In this document: one piece after another, positions 22,047 to 32,507 of the stretch | Layout: each line of letters opens with the position of its first letter | Numbering within the stretch: the first letter of the stretch is position 1 | Assembly: GCA_023653785.1 (NCBI GenBank) | Contig: JAMKCH010010146.1 | Span: 62,001-126,000, forward strand | Source of the DNA: Ophioderma brevispina | Taxonomy: Eukaryota; Echinodermata; Ophiuroidea; Amphilepidida; Ophiodermatidae | DNA: 64,000 nt | Direction of reading: 5' to 3' | Program-made: the position numbers and the translations under genes | The notes under the pieces: model-generated | What the model was told of the DNA's origin: nothing | Seen by the model: only the letters and a program-made list of their open reading frames with translations | Databases searched by the model: none

Positions 22047-23340
22047 TTAAAGGAAATTCACAACTCAACTATTGATGATTATTTAAGTGAAACAAATATG
22101 GAAAAACTTTTAAATGATGATGCGAAACAATAATGCGAAGGTTTGTTAACAATAGAAGAATGTACTGGAGCTGTAAGTAATTTAAGTCCAACAAATCACC
22201 TGGTAGAGATGGCTTAACGCCTGAATTTTGTAAGTTTTTTTTTGGATGACATCAAACCTATGGTAATCAATTCACTGAATGATTTTGAAGGGTTTGAAAA
22301 GGGAGAATTATCATTTTCACAAAAAGGTGGTATAATTAACTTACTGTACAAAAGGGAGATAAAAATAAGCCAATTTCGTTGTTAAATTATGACTATAAAA
22401 TATGTACATCTGTTCTAGCTCTACGAGTTCAAAAGATTCAAACAAAAATAATAAATGAAGATCAAACGGGGTATATTAAAGGTAGATTTAACGGTCAAAA
22501 TGATTGATGATGTACTCGAATATTGTAGTGGAGAAGATAATGAATGTGCTATATTTGTTGTTGATTTTCAAAAGGCTTTTGATTCTCTAGAAATAAATTT
22601 CTTGTAAAAATACCTAAAGAACGTTGGATTTAAAGATCAATTTATTAATTGGATAAAAACAACATATAGTAATATAAATAATTGTATAACAATTATGGCT
22701 GGCTATCTAGGTATTTTAGCCTATGTAGAGGCATAAGGCAAGGTTGTCCGTTATCGGCTTTACTGTTCATTATAGAAGCAGAATACATGTCAACTAATAT
22801 AATAAAGAATGAAAATATTACAGGGGTTACGTTGAACAAAGATCCAAATCTAGAAATTAAAATTGTACAATTAGCCGACGAAACAACTCTATTCATCGAT
22901 GGCAAAATCTCTGTGAATAATGTAATTATGGGAATAGAAAAGTTTAGTAATGTAGCGGGTATTATGATGAACAAACAAAAGACAGATGGAATGTGGTTAG
23001 GGAAAAACAAACCAACCGATTTAAATAAAGAAATACATTGGACAGATGAACCAATTAAAAGTCTCGGTATTTATTTTGGAAAAAAAAGACAAAAAATTAA
23101 CAGAAGATCTCAAATGGAGAGTAAAATTAGCAAAACTTGATAAGGTTTTAAATAGTTGGAAAGCTAGAAAATTAACATATTTTGGTAAAATAACAATTAT
23201 AAAAAATTGGTGTTTCGCAAATACTGTATAATGCAAGCACACTTCCAAGTTACGTCATTAAAGAAGTCAACACAAATATAAAAAAAAGTGAGAAGGTCAA
23301 AAGAGAAACACTCACAGGCTATATGGGTATGGAGGTTTAA
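22047..23340 (+). pseudogene. L1/Tx1-like LINE reverse transcriptase remnant
   Basis: Three plus-strand frames together span the palm of a non-LTR reverse transcriptase. Early words are IEECTGAVSNL, SPGRDGLTPEF and a GELSFSQKGGIINL segment (22150-22340). These are followed by SLLNYDYKI, EDQTGYIKGRF (22455-22490) and VVDFQKAFDSL (22560-22590). The best frame, 22682-23140, holds GIRQGCPLSALLFII and, at 22868-22885, LADE where a catalytic F/YADD is expected. SWKARKLTYFGKITIIK (23155-23205) is the conserved segment after the palm. Order and wording fit the L1/Tx1 group. Stops and frameshifts near 22130, 22240, 22500, 22605 and 22735, plus the changed catalytic box, make it inactive. No ORF1 or endonuclease is visible upstream, where a Penelope-like fragment abuts it, and I see no poly(A) tail after 23340. 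Confidence 0.8.
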
Positions 23341-23848
23341 AAATGGGTAAAAACTCGCACGATCACTTTACTTTCCAAATATCACGAAGCGAGCGTGATC
23401 AATTACAAAAATTATAAAAACTGGATAACTACTTAAAATATTCTAAATTCACTTTTTAGTATAAACTACAAACTAATGTCATTACTAAGCGCGCCAATCA
23501 TGACTACCTTTGATGCAATAATGATATGTAATAAAAATCATATTAATACATAAAAAATCTGCCAAGATGATAAAATCCCTAAAATAGTCTGCCAAAAATG
23601 CATCACGGTTATTGCATACAGCCATGATCCATGATGTTAAAGCAGCGATTTGCTAATCCGGAACATAGGAAGAATCATAAACTAATAGATTATGCATGTT
23701 ATTATTTTGAAATATCAAAATACTTTTAAAAGTAGGAGGAGGTATTAGTAATTAACGACACACCAACACTATTGTGTCATATAGTGTCATGAAGATACGT
23801 TATTTAATATTAGGGGGTGGTTAATGATCTATACTGCTTTGAATAATG
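23341..23848. other. AT-rich sequence, nothing recognised
   Basis: No frames or repeats of note between the LINE remnant and the microsatellite. It may include 3' sequence of the LINE, but no tail identifies it. Confidence 0.4.
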
Positions 23849-23928
23849 ATGAGGAGGAGGAGGAGGAGGAGGAGGAGGAGGAGGAGGAGGAGGAGGAGGA
23901 GGAGGAGGAGGAGGAGGTGGAGGAGTCA
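23849..23928 (+). repeat. (AGG)n microsatellite
   Basis: About 25 uninterrupted AGG units from GATGAGGAGG to GAGGTGGAGG, with a single T interruption near the end. The polyarginine or polyserine frames across it are simply readings of the repeat. Such purine tracts are prone to length change. Confidence 0.97.
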
Positions 23929-25825
23929 TTGCTATTCAAGTGTTTTAAACTTAAAAGGTTACTTCTTTTTATTCTTAATATATATAAACATGATTGAAAG
24001 TCATAATCGCATGAAAGCCTGTTTTGCATCTTTATAATGCAAGATAATAAGCTTTGAAATATACCATCTTCATATGAATCAGTGTAATCAGTTGCCTTTA
24101 ATCAATGCAAATTACAATAGCAATGGTTACTTTAATAGTGCCATGCATAAGCTTGCATAGATGAAATGATTATAACACACCATTTACGCTCCCATAGCAT
24201 CTGTACTGCTGGGACATAGCGCCGCCGATCCCGTATCCGCATCGCTAATTGGCCGGCTATTCTTAGACATGCGCTACGTCATGGGACTCCCCAGCAGCCA
24301 AACGCTGTGTTAAAGGCTCTGCGATTGGCTTGAACAAGGAATGAAAAAAAAAAAAACGGTTTCGCGCATCTTGCAGTTACTGTCCATTTTCCCTATTCAC
24401 TGTGCACACAGTGCATTCAATAGGCTGTGACCTGTCACGCTCACTCTGTGCTTAATCAATATCATCAATAACATATGTGAATTTTATTATGATAGAACAT
24501 TCAGAAAAATACGGACCAATGCTAATTATCAAGAGTTGGGGTTATTTCGGGTAGGGGAATAATGCTAACTCTATAGCAAAAATCACCAGTGATTGCTGGT
24601 CAGATTCAAGAGGGTGCCATGGACAAACGGTTAGACCTATACTCTTCGTAGAAGCTGAAAACCAAGATAATCTTATTCTCTACAAGGTGATGTAATTTGA
24701 TTCACATACGGTGCTGAAAAAGATCCGAAATGACCATTTCTAACAAGGCTTCTAACACGTGTAAACTGGCCTACTGACCAATGTTTATGCACACAGTGTG
24801 TAGGTGATCGCTCATCCATAGCATGTCATTGATCAGTGATTGGATGGTGCCCTGTGAAGTGGGAATCATTTACATAAGGTCAAACTCATGAATGGATTCA
24901 TGTCAAAATGATTTGGTTGGGTGGGCAAAAGGTCGAGGCCCGTTCATAGTGGACACTAACTGCACTATGGGTACCTTGGGTATCGCGAAATCGACGAATC
25001 AGGTGGTCGATCTGATGTTAGAAATGTGTTTCTCACAAAAAAGACCCCTTAGCTCACTAGTTTTTGAGTGCCTGGCGTGTGGCATGACTTGACAGCAGCA
25101 ATCGAGAATTGAGTCAGCTGATAAGGTAAGAAAAATGCTTGTATGTATCGTATTTTTCACGTTTTTTCGTCTTTTTTCAAAAATAAACCTAAAATTATAA
25201 ACTAGTCACCTAACTAGACAATTTAGTTATTTTAGTTATTTTGGTGCGTAAATCGTTACGATAGGCCAAGTATTTTGTGCAATCTCCAGTGTACCGCAAT
25301 GTACAAAAATCCGAATCAACGCTATCTGACACTGTGTGTACGTGGAGTTTCCCACGCTCAGCCGATTATGATGCTGTTGATAACTCCCTAGCGCATTGAA
25401 GATTTGCCAAGGTCGCGGTGGCTCAAATTACTTTCTGACCGTGATTCAACAATGGCGGGCGCTGTGTGCCAAGACGACACGTAAATGGGGTGATAATGGG
25501 AACTCTGCAAAAATATACTACATGAATCGGAGGTTTATTTTTTTTGTCTTTGTAATTTTTTCTTCACGCGACGAGGACTTCATGTGATATAGGCCATCAA
25601 TAGCCAATCATGAAGAAGGCCTATGTAAACCTTATGACCTACCGGTGTATTAAATTATAATGTGATATTTAACTTACACAGAACCACATAATACTTCAAA
25701 TTTTAATTAAAAAAAACATTTAAATCAATATTTGAAATTGATAGAATTCCTAGTTAATTCAATTTTCAATATCCAAGGAACAACATTTTTTTGTTGGTAT
25801 ATATGAGGACAAATGAGGACATTAG
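23929..25825. other. Non-coding stretch upstream of the Gypsy element
   Basis: No recognisable frame. A GC-richer patch at 24195-24320 includes GGGACATAGCGCCGCCGATC but has no partner in the window. Part of the Gypsy 5' LTR should lie in 25300-25825 if that LTR were complete, but I cannot align it to the 3' LTR there. Confidence 0.4.
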
Positions 25826-26269
25826 CGACAGACTGATGGTGGTTGAATACCTGGATTGTATTGCAGAATATTAGTGTCGTCGAGGAAGTACCCCGTCGCC
25901 TTGAAATGCTGGACATTTATCTTCGGGACAGAGACGATTCACTTGGAATATACCATGGACTTATGTGAACTTGTACGCTGTCATTTTGGAGTCTTTGCTG
26001 TGAGGACATATCATCGTTGAACTGCAACGCTACTTTTAGTTGGAGACATAAATGAACTGGAAGAACTTTGTGTAAGATTAGAATTGTTAAGTGTAACTTT
26101 GAATTGTATAGATAATTGTGTTTTGGACATACCAAATTCTTGATCCAAACTGATTAAAGTCATTAAAACAGTGTTATTATATGAAATTTCAAATCACTTG
26201 TGCACAAGGCTCATTTGTTTGTGTTTCAAAGGTATTTCTGACCCTTGACGTCTACGAGACATCGTAACA
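25826..26269 (+). mobile_element. Ty3/Gypsy element 5' LTR (right part)
   Basis: Aligns with 28850-29654. Shared words are GAATATTAGTGTCGTC, TGAGGACATATCATCGTTGA (one change), CTGCAACGCTACTTTTAGTT, GGAGACATAAATGAACTGG, TTGTGTTTTGGACATACCAA and CACTTGTGCACAAGGC. The LTR ends with CGTAACA (26263-26269). Its left end cannot be found: the ~580 bases that begin the 3' LTR are missing or too diverged here. No miniature element interrupts GAATTGTTAAGTGTAAC at about 26087, which is the empty site for the insertion in the 3' LTR. Confidence 0.85.
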
Positions 26270-26273
26270 GATT

Positions 26274-26298
26274 TGGGGGCTCGCCTCCGGGAATTGAA
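26274..26298 (+). promoter_or_regulatory. Candidate primer binding site
   Basis: Four bases after the LTR end lies TGGGGGCTCGCCTCCGGGAA. The usual primer site for tRNA-Pro in retroelements is TGGGGGCTCGTCCGGGAT, so this matches except for two extra bases inside. The position directly after an LTR supports the assignment. The inserted bases would weaken pairing. Confidence 0.6.
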
Positions 26299-26465
26299 TT
26301 GAGATAAATTTGAGCCTTATTGTTCAGAATTTACACATTAAAAGTGTGGTAATATTGTAAACATTGTGCACATTTTGGCATACAACATTTTGTGTGTATT
26401 ACATTACATGTACCACTGTATAGTTTGGTTCAAGTTAGTATACTTTGTGGTAGAGTACAGCCATA

Positions 26466-26690
26466 ATGGAGTTTAAACCAGAAGAGTTTATGGAACAAAT
26501 AACTTGGGAGAAGTTTGATGAGCTGAAAAAGACTGAGTTGATGAAACTAGCCAAGCATTTAGGACTTGAAGCTAAACATGCTATGAGAAAACAGATTATA
26601 AAAAACCTGATTAAAACCTTAGTCCAGGAAGATGTTTGGGATGAATCCTTTTTGGAAAGAATTCAGGTAGTTCAGAAACGAGGAGAATGA
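26466..26690 (+). pseudogene. Gypsy gag N-terminus
   Basis: A 75-codon frame starting 200 bases after the LTR. It reads as a charged helical domain: FMEQITWEKFDELKKTELMKL, then AKHLGL, then RKQIIKNLIKTLV. This layout (EF..., KxxLxxLAxHxxL, RKxxIxxxLxxxLV) is the usual N-terminus of gag in Ty3/Gypsy elements of fish and other deuterostomes. The frame then breaks. The sequence directly downstream, in another frame beginning around 26683, already reads as the linker in front of reverse transcriptase (KLQNSDMLAN, KLGHLPERQQ). Capsid, nucleocapsid zinc knuckles and protease are absent, so a deletion joins gag to pol at about 26680. Confidence 0.7.
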
Positions 26691-27616
26691 TTATGGTGTC
26701 AAATTGCAAAATTCTGACATGCTTGCCAATTGAGACAAGAAACTAGGTCACCTCCCAGAAAGACAACAAGATGAATTGAAAGAATTAACTAAGCGGAAAA
26801 CATTTCCTGATGTACCCAGTGAAACACATGTCATAAACCATGACATTGGTGTAGGCAATTCAGCTGCAATAAAGCAACATCCTTATTGGGTGAATCCAAT
26901 CAAGTTGCAACATATCAGAAATGAGGTGAAATACATGTTAGACAATGAAATTATTGAGCAGAGCAATAGTGAATGGAGCTCCCCATGTATTCTGGTTCCC
27001 AAACCCGATGGTTCATTTCGTTTTGTCACAGATTTTCGGAAAGTCAACCTCTGTTCCAAAACCGACTCATATCCGATCCCTCGGATTAATGATTGCATAG
27101 ATAGAGTTGGAAATGCCAAATTTGATTTGTTAAAGGGTATTGGCAAGTTCCCCTCACTGACCGTGCCAAAGAAATGTCAACCTTTTGTACGCCCGATGGT
27201 CTTTACCAATACAAAAGAATGGGATTTGGTCTCAAAAATTCTGCCGCAACATTCCAAGATTAGTGAACAGAGTAGTCGCCGACATAGAAAATTGTGAAGC
27301 CTATGTGGATGATCTCTTTGTGTACAGCGAGACATGGGAAGAACACATGAGACAGCTCCATCAATTGTTTGAGAAATTATCTCAAGCAGGTTTGACTGTG
27401 ATTTTGGTGAAAAGTGAATTTTGCCATGCAAATGTCACATACTTAGGGCATGTTGTAGGACAAGGGCAAATTAGGCCAATCACTCCAAAAGTTGAAGCAA
27501 TTGAGAAATACCCCACACCACAGAGCAAAAGAGATTTCATGAGATTCTTAGGTATGGTCGGGTATTACAGAAAATACTGTCCAAATTTCTCAGAAATTGC
27601 GGGTCCAACCTTCTGA
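26683..27616 (+). pseudogene. Gypsy pol: reverse transcriptase
   Basis: From 26738 the frame reads into an RT N-terminus with DIGVGNSAAIKQHPY, then the finger motif WSSPCILVPKPDGSFRFVTD, FRKVN and DSYPIPRINDCID. After a frameshift near 27140 the palm continues in another frame, and from about 27240 the third frame carries the catalytic AYVDDLFVYS (27299-27328). This is followed by LSQAGLTV, ATYLGHVVGQG-like sequence (here VTYLGHVVGQG), and RDFMRFLGMVGYYRKYCPNFS (27530-27590). These are the RT motifs of Ty3/Gypsy. A stop lies at 26733 and two frameshifts lie between 27130 and 27250, so the enzyme is not made. The YVDD aspartates are intact. Confidence 0.9.
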
Positions 27617-28056
27617 AGAAAAACGCAAAATTTTGTGTGGTCAGGGCAATGCCAAAAAGCATTTTGAGAAAATCAAATCTATTGTGATGAATGCGCCAGT
27701 TCTGATTGCGCCAAACTTCAATTCAAGTTGGCAGTTGATGCTAGTGATGTGTGCTGTGGTGGAGTTCTCATGCAAGCAGATGAAATGATGTAGATCATCC
27801 TGTATGTTATTTTTCTAAGAAGTTTGACAAACATTAGATAACCTACTCAACAAATGCACCCAGTTCTTGTGTACACGGATCACAATCCGTTGACTTTCAT
27901 CCACATCACAATCCGTTGACTTTCATCCACAAGATGAAAAACAGAAATCAGAGACCTGTCAGGTGGAGTTTAACTCTACAAAAATACAATCTGGACATAA
28001 GACATATCGAAGGAAAAGAAAATGTCTTGGCAGATGCCTTGTCCAGGGCCGCCTAA
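27617..28056 (+). pseudogene. Gypsy pol: RNase H remnant, end of pol
   Basis: Directly follows RT. The +3 reading contains VDASDVCCGGVL near 27735-27770, the first catalytic motif of RNase H. HPVCYFSKKFD-like sequence appears near 27795, and the end reads WSLTLQKYNLDIRHIEGKEN and then NVLADALSRAA with a stop at 28054-28056. There are stops near 27785 and 27830. A 26-base segment (CACAATCCGTTGACTTTCAT and the next six bases) is repeated in tandem at 27882-27936, adding a frameshift. After the stop only about 175 bases remain before the polypurine tract, and no integrase follows. That is compatible with a group of deuterostome Gypsy elements (Gmr1-like) in which integrase lies before RT. Confidence 0.8.
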
Positions 28057-28230
28057 ATTTTGTTCAGAAATTTAATATTACAACTTGTAATATAGACTGA
28101 AGGCAGCAATGCAAGAACATTATAAAAAGTGCAAAATTTGCACTGTGTAAACTGTATAAGTTAACCACAAAATGGTTAAAGTTATTAGCCAGATTTTTGA
28201 AAATTTTCATTTCATTCAAATTTTCTTCTT

Positions 28231-28242
28231 AAGGGGGAGGAT
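28231..28242 (+). promoter_or_regulatory. Polypurine tract
   Basis: TAAGGGGGAGGA ends directly at the TG that opens the 3' LTR. This is the expected position and composition for the plus-strand primer of reverse transcription. Confidence 0.8.
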
Positions 28243-29654
28243 GTTATATTAGTCTCCATTTTGTGATTTAAAATATTATTTGTTTGTCAATTTAATTTGA
28301 GAAAAGATTTTTCACGGGAAAAGTACTTTGTTTATGATGAAAAAGAGAAAGGGGAAATTCCCCTAGTGCTGTTTGTGCAAAACTGATCATGCACCTGTTA
28401 TTTACAACAAGGTAGATTGCACAAGAGGAGAAATGGAATTCCCCAGGAGGCAAAATTTAGAAAATGGGTCAACTTGTTTATGTATTGAGATCAAAACAGA
28501 TTGCACAACTTGGGGATTTCCCATGATGTTATTTTGTAAGATGGTGCAATGCAGATGATGTAATTTATGTGAAATATGATTGGGCAGTGCAATGTTATGT
28601 TTATGCATGATGATGCTGTAATGATTATTATAATGATAGGGGAATCTAGCTGTGAGTAGTTAAATACTTCCCACTGGAAAGACTCAGGGCTAGCAGCCAA
28701 AGTAGCAAGTAGCTAGAAGTTATAGCTAGTTTTACAGTACATAGTGCCAGGATTTGTTATATTTGTAATTCCATGTGAGCGAGGTGCTGTAATTATTCTA
28801 CTGTCTTTGAAGTCAAAGTGCTGGGAATCAAAATAGGATTCAAAATTGTGGACAGATAGAAGTCGTGGTGATTATATCTTGGACTGATATACTGTGGAAT
28901 ATTAGTGTCGTCAAGGGACTTATTCAACCTTGTCGTCGTGAACTGCTGGACAAAAGTTACCTTCAGGACTGAGAAGATTCCCATGGTATATGACCTGAGG
29001 ATTTTTAAGTGTGACTTTGCATACTATCATTTTGAAGTCTTCGCTGTGAGGATATATCATCGTTGAACTGCAACGCTACTTTTAGTTGGAGACATAAATG
29101 AACTGGAAGAACTTTGTGTAAGATTAAAATTGTTAAAGGTGCATTTCGTGATTCCAGCACCTTCTGTTTTATTCATTGTTCACTAGATATCATTGAGAAA
29201 AGCTTACTAACAAAGTTTGAGTTGATCCGATCTTGCGGTTTTGTGATATGAGCAATTACTTGTTTCCTATGGTCCCATAGACCACTGTGTTGTCATTTCT
29301 GTCCGTTTACGGACAGAAAATACAAAATTGCGAATTTCTTACAGATACGACCGAATTTGCACGTAAGATTAGGTACACGTGGATTACTAAGGCTAACGGT
29401 TCAGATGATATAAAAATCTCAACTTTTTTTAGGTAGGTCGGAGGACGAGGTTGTGCATCACGAAATGCCCCTTTAAGTGTAACATTGAATTGTATAGATA
29501 ATTGTGTTTTGGACATACCAAATTCTTGAACCAATATGATTAAAACTATTAATACAGTGTTATTATATAAAATTTAGATCACTTGTGCACAAGGCTTATT
29601 TGTTTGTGTTTAGAGGGTATTTCTGACCTTTGACGTCCACAGGACATCATAACA
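28243..29654 (+). mobile_element. Ty3/Gypsy element 3' LTR, interrupted
   Basis: Begins TGTTATATTAG after the polypurine tract and ends CATCATAACA, so it has the usual TG...CA ends. The total is 1412 bases, of which about 340 belong to an inserted miniature element (29137-29472 plus one TTAA). Its right 400 bases match the 5' LTR well. The left 580 bases have no visible partner in the window. Short frames within it (e.g. 28373-28558) are not conserved features. Confidence 0.85.
29137..29472 (+). mobile_element. Complete TTAA-flanked miniature element nested in the 3' LTR
   Basis: Flanked by TTAA on both sides (29133-29136 and 29473-29476). The left end reads AGGTGCATTTCGTGAT and the right end, in reverse complement, AGGGGCATTTCGTGAT, a 16-bp terminal inverted repeat with one mismatch. 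The 5' LTR has a single TTAA at the matching place (ATTGTTAAGTG), so the insertion and its target duplication are shown directly. TTAA target sites are typical of piggyBac and Kolobok transposases. The element has no coding capacity and is presumably mobilised in trans. Truncated relatives lie at 9933-10190 and 13526-13785. Confidence 0.92.
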
Positions 29655-29894
29655 CCATACAGATTTCCATTAGCATTAGTCACATTGCAGAGTATAAGGT
29701 ACCATCAGCTGGTGTGGGTGAATTCAAAAATCAACAAGGCAAATTTAACTATTAAATGCCACAGTGAAATGTTGAATATATTCAGACTAAGAAGAGACAT
29801 ACAATATCGGTAGGTATACATTTCTCAGCTGGCAACTATTGGTTACTTCAGGTTATTCTTTCTTTACCTGTCTTTCTGAGGTCGTTTAATAACC

Positions 29895-31293
29895 AGGGGC
29901 GGGTCCAGGATTTGAAAAACCTCGAAATTACCGTGGGGCGAAAGTCGGTAACTTTGTCCAGAGAATGGGCTGATTTTTTTTTGCAAATTTGTCACGAAGT
30001 TACCGGGAGGGAAGTTTTCTATTTGGCGGATCCAGGCTTGGCCAAAGAAAAATAGAAAAAACTAAAGCCAAGAAGCAGAAACCAAATCCAATTAGAATAA
30101 GCAACATTATTTTCGAATAGCAAGGCAGGATCCCTCTCAGTCTTCTACATATTTAATCACCTAAATCACCTGTTATTGCGTGGAAGCTAACAGACTGTAA
30201 CACATCTTGTTACAAAATTTTGAGTGATTAAGGTGGAAAACACCATTTGCATAGATCCTTTTAACTAAATAATTAGGCCAAATTCAGTATCAAAGTAATT
30301 GACCAGACTTCTTAAAATTTGCATCGTTTTGAATAACTGTTGCCATGGTAACCAAATGCCAAACATTGCTAATTTGCATTTGTATGTATTTTGGGAAACT
30401 CACTATCTCAAGAACCATACCCTAGACATGTGTTTCAATACCTCAAATTAAAGCTCTTGATATACTCCATGACCTAAACCTAAAAAAGCTGATTTATTAA
30501 CATCAAATGCAGAATTTGGTAACATAATGGTTTAAATTGTGAAAGATTTGGGGAAAAAGTACCTAATTAATATGGCATAGCTAATTTATCAACTTTGCTT
30601 AACATAATTTAATATTTTTTAGGTTAGGTATAGAGCAACTTAAGCTATTATTCTACTGGTAAATTTTATGTTTTTTAAGCAAGTTAAAATATGTAAATCT
30701 TGTTTTCGTTTGCAAAATCACTCAAATATTTGAAATGGAGAAATTGCACTTAAAAGTCTAGAAACACTATTTAAATAATTTATGCATCAAATTAGGTTAC
30801 ACTACAATTTTTTAAGGATCATTAAAATTTTAGCAAGATTTGCACTTTAGTTTCAGTAAAAAAAAACTGCTTGATTTGAGAGTTACCATTTTTTTAATGG
30901 CAAATTTATTAATATCGCCCCTTTGAAAAACAATAAAATACAAAAGAATCAATTTCTTATGTATTTATTTGTTTTCAGTGGCGCTTCCATCAAAATGAGT
31001 CTCATTGATTCTCGCTTACCCACTTAAAAAATGCTTGTTTTAACTTTTGAACCCAGAACTCGGATTTTTTTCAATCTAAATGGAGTTTTCCGCTTCAAAT
31101 ATGATAGACACTTCAGAGGGCTCCTGAATTGTTACTTCTTAAACTAATGTTGTGATTTTATTTTGTTGTGTCTTTTTCGCTAACATGTTCTGCTTGATTG
31201 TTTGTTTTTCTTTTTTGTTCCCCTTTTCCTCCTCTTGTTTGACTTCGATTTTCGACGGGCGTACCGCCCCTTAGCCAATCCCTGGATCCGCCA
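29895..31293. mobile_element. Possible DNA-transposon remnant with GGCGG(A/G)TCCAGG ends
   Basis: The left end CAGGGGCGGGTCCAGGATTT and the right end in reverse complement CATTGGCGGATCCAGGGATT are similar. A third copy of GGCGGATCCAGG lies at 30027. Ends of this kind cap many hAT-like miniature elements in invertebrates. I find no matching target duplication and no transposase frame, and the interior is AT-rich with nothing recognised. The boundaries are uncertain. Confidence 0.35.
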
Positions 31294-31329
31294 ATGAAAA
31301 ACTTTGTTGTTACCTTTATGCACGTAATC

Positions 31330-31560
31330 CATCCTGTTTATTTCTCCATTTAGTTATTCAGCTGAATTTTCCAGAGCCTTAAAAGGTAGTTGTCAAAGCG
31401 ACGTCATCTGCAAATCTTAGGTCTGCACATCTATCCATCATGTTGGTCCCTTTCATGTAGGTTGGATTTTGGGAACCCTGGTGAAAAGCATTTGAACATT
31501 TCTGCCGTGAATTTGATGTTTGGATGGAAATGATTTAGGATTTTGATGTCTCGTTCTATA
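31330..31560 (-). pseudogene. Non-LTR reverse transcriptase scrap (FADD box)
   Basis: On the minus strand, around 31400-31440, the sequence reads CADLRFADDVALTT, which fits the catalytic motif of a LINE reverse transcriptase (LRFADDIVL is usual in RTE-like elements). After a stop there is LENSAE and LNGEINRM, resembling the E..L..LN..... segment that follows the box. The upstream part is not recognisable. Too short for classification. Confidence 0.45.
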
Positions 31561-31599
31561 TGTTTTCTCAAGAATGATCTCGGATGTTCCAAAATGTCT

Positions 31600-32430
31600 T
31601 TTCAAGTGATACTGATGGGGAGCATAACATTCCCATGGTTTAGGGCAATGTTTTGTTTGTTAATGAGTATTAGCAAAGTGAAAAGTGTTTCTGCTGCCTA
31701 CCAGAGACAGATGTCTTATTGTATTCAATTTGGCGGTATGTTTGCAGCTGGTTGTTGTTTTTTCATAGGATTAGAGACCTTTTTAGACCTTGGCTCTAAT
31801 GTCAATGGCTGTGAGTATATAATGCTTCTTGTAGACAGTTAATATTTTGGAGTTATAACTGTTGTATCTTTGATATAGGTAGATTGTAAGGCACTCACAA
31901 TCGGCTGCAGCGCTTCAAATTTATTGTTTCCTCTTGGTTTCTTATGCAATTTTGATAGAAAATAGGTTTCAATGCAGCGAATATCATTGTACGGATCTGA
32001 AAGTCAAGTGCCATAATTAATGTTTTTAAGAGTGTTCGTGTCCTGTGGTTTCTTCTTTTAGGTCAAAGGGTATGTGTTCATAGGGTGATTGGTGTTAAGG
32101 CATCTTAGGCTTACTTGTATGTAGTCGCTACTATCAAGAATACCAACGCTGAAGTCTTTTGGAACCTAGAGTAGCGAGTATTTTTGAACTTCAGGTAAAC
32201 GTTTATATCATTGTTTTTACTTTCATTCAATGAAACTCGACAATGACCTACCACAAGGTTAGCAACATTTTACCGGTCGTTTTTCATAAAGTCATGATAT
32301 AGGCCTATCAAAACATCTGAAACTCATCTCACGTACGCGTTCCTTTGCTCATTACTAGCTTCAACAAATCAATATTATCTACTATCTGATTATTTTATAA
32401 GTATGAGCACAAATAGCTAATATCATGATG
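31600..32430. other. Nothing recognised
   Basis: A 99-codon plus-strand frame (31543-31842) is rich in Cys, Phe and Met, like many chance frames in T-rich DNA, and overlaps the minus-strand LINE scrap. Otherwise unremarkable sequence, with one TAGGCCTA-like word at 32299. Confidence 0.3.
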
Positions 32431-32507
32431 GTATTTAATGCACACAAAATGGCTTCATCTCTGTATGGTTCCAACAGGGGATTGGCCACCTCATATACTC
32501 ATCATCT

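Noticed and set aside
23846..24037. Arginine-rich frame (and serine-rich frame on the other strand) across the AGG repeat
   Set aside because: Both are simply translations of a trinucleotide microsatellite; no conserved flanking coding sequence.
26883..27431. Minus-strand frames opposite the Gypsy reverse transcriptase
   Set aside because: Antisense shadows of the pol frames, without motifs of their own.
31543..31842. 99-codon frame rich in Met, Cys and Phe
   Set aside because: T-rich plus strand, no domain, and it overlaps a minus-strand LINE scrap.
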